Assembly (NCBI GenBank): GCA_021234535.1
Contig: CM037850.1
Location: 20,014,446-20,078,445 of the forward strand
Reading direction: 5' to 3'
Origin: Stichopus chloronotus
Taxonomy: Eukaryota; Echinodermata; Holothuroidea; Aspidochirotida; Stichopodidae
Length of the DNA: 64,000 nt
A model generated the notes under the pieces. The model ran no database searches, was not told the DNA's origin, and saw only the letters and a program-made list of their open reading frames with translations. A program made the translations under genes and the position numbers. This document shows, piece by piece, positions 62,800-64,000 of this stretch (the first letter of the stretch is position 1; the number at the start of each line of letters is the position of its first letter).

Positions 62800-64000
62800 T
62801 GATGACCACAATGTCTTTTTAAGTTGCATATATCCTTATATTACAATTCATAAATTCTTTCCATCCTACACAGACAAAATTGATGAAGGTATATCCGACT
62901 GACATTGAATTGTCAAAACTTATTATGAATGCCAGGAACACAAAAAAAGAAGGAAGAATTGTGCCCAATGACTTTCATCCCATCTGGAATGAAAACAATA
63001 GTCCCTGTCATAAAAAATGTTACTTTTTCAAATCAGATGACAGTATCCACCAATTGACATTACTGTATCTGAGTCTCACCTCAGAAACTCTCGCAGAAAA
63101 ACACTAAGATGCCACAAATTTACAACTGCACCTCTCCATAACATGTTTCCTGGATGCCAACATTTGTCAGTAATTTGAATAATTTGTCCACAGTTCCGAG
63201 TACCACTGTAAAATATTACCACATGAAATTCAGTCACATGATCCCTCCTGCCAATGTCCACACCTGATCTACTGTATGAGTTGGCAGCAAACCACCACCA
63301 CACATTTGACTGCTCAGTCTGTATCGTTTGGTATGGCGACCTAACTGCGAAGCAGATGTGGCAAACGAAATTGTTTGATGCCTACCGCTATACTCATTTG
63401 GTATCAAAGCTTTTGTTAAATTAGTCTAATGACCACATCAGGTAGAAAACTATAACAGCTGTCAATTCACATTAACAATGCAATTTTTAGACCAAGCAAT
63501 AAATTGAGAAAATGAGCAGAGAAATTTGTTCGCGATCAAAACATTAGAACCACTGAATTTAATATATAGTGGCTGATAATATGATGTGTAACAAAACAGT
63601 ATTGATGTTGTCATGAGCACAGATGACCTTAATGGCAACAAACCTTGCAGCTATTGCTGGAAATGTTAGAAGAGACACCCCCCCCCCACCCTCCTCAACA
63701 TCCTCCCCTTTGGCACTTTTTAACTCACATTCAGATATGGGCAAGTGTTCATAAATATTTGTGTGTCCTTATTCAAATACAGCAAGGAGGATGAAGAGTT
63801 GAATTTGGAGAGAGCATCATTATTCAAGCAAGCTAGATAAAGATGAAATGCCCACTGACATGAACTTTAGGCATTCAACTCATTTTTTGTTAGGTTAAAT
63901 AAAAAAGAGACATTGCCCAGAGCTGTAATTTTAGAAAAGGCTTACATTGACAAGATACATATTTTGGCTGCATCTTACATTTCCCAATGTGAGATAAGAT
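62800..64000. other. No gene seen (right edge)
   Basis: Short open frames only. A C run at 63679-63686 interrupts the frame at 63559-63744. Nothing here matches a known family. Confidence 0.4.

Noticed and set aside
62534..62809. 91-codon acidic repeat ORF
   Set aside because: It is produced by the 21-bp minisatellite, and the opposite strand is equally open.
1..64000. CRISPR arrays, rRNA, tRNA genes, bacterial operons
   Set aside because: No regularly spaced identical repeats, no rRNA-like segment and no cloverleaf with an intact A and B box was recognised. Gene structure is eukaryotic.

Overview
This is animal nuclear DNA: AT-rich, with multi-exon genes whose GT-AG introns can be read by eye, many small DNA transposons and no bacterial-style operons. 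Frequent AGGCCTA words, a lineage-type cytosolic sulfotransferase and an LRR/death-domain gene fit a marine deuterostome, perhaps an echinoderm such as a sea cucumber. The sequence alone does not prove this. All three recognisable genes are on the minus strand.

Layout. (1) About 0.9-1.36 kb holds the N-terminal coding exon of a cytosolic sulfotransferase (SULT) that runs off the left edge, next to a decayed tandem copy of the same exon. (2) 1.95-2.5 kb is a degenerate tandem repeat. (3) 7.6-13.7 kb is the first copy of a roughly 6-kb segmental duplication with no convincing gene. The second copy is at 39.6-46.5 kb and carries an extra insertion of about 0.83 kb. A shorter, older third copy lies at 32.6-33.1 kb. 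(4) 20.0-31.5 kb holds minus-strand exons with matching splice phases: leucine-rich repeats at 31.5-29.6 kb, then a Ser/Thr/Pro/Tyr-rich linker, then a C-terminal death domain at 20.35-20.03 kb. These are either one LRR-linker-death gene or two neighbouring genes. (5) 33.5-33.8 kb is a broken retroelement GIY-YIG endonuclease fragment. (6) 35.1-36.4 kb holds two nested hAT-like elements, the inner one with a perfect 8-bp target duplication. (7) 47.2-58.7 kb is a complete eight-exon METTL25-type methyltransferase gene of 610 codons. Its only defect is one extra base in the exon that carries the SAM-binding loop. A 1.2-kb hAT-like element sits in its third intron. (8) 58.7-64.0 kb has no gene I can support. 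It contains a 21-bp minisatellite at about 62.4-62.76 kb.

The genes are unrelated in function (sulfo-conjugation, innate-immune or apoptosis-type signalling, methyl transfer), and nothing suggests they act together. The most informative points are the LRR-linker-death architecture, the METTL25 frameshift, the duplicated sulfotransferase exon and the layered transposon history.
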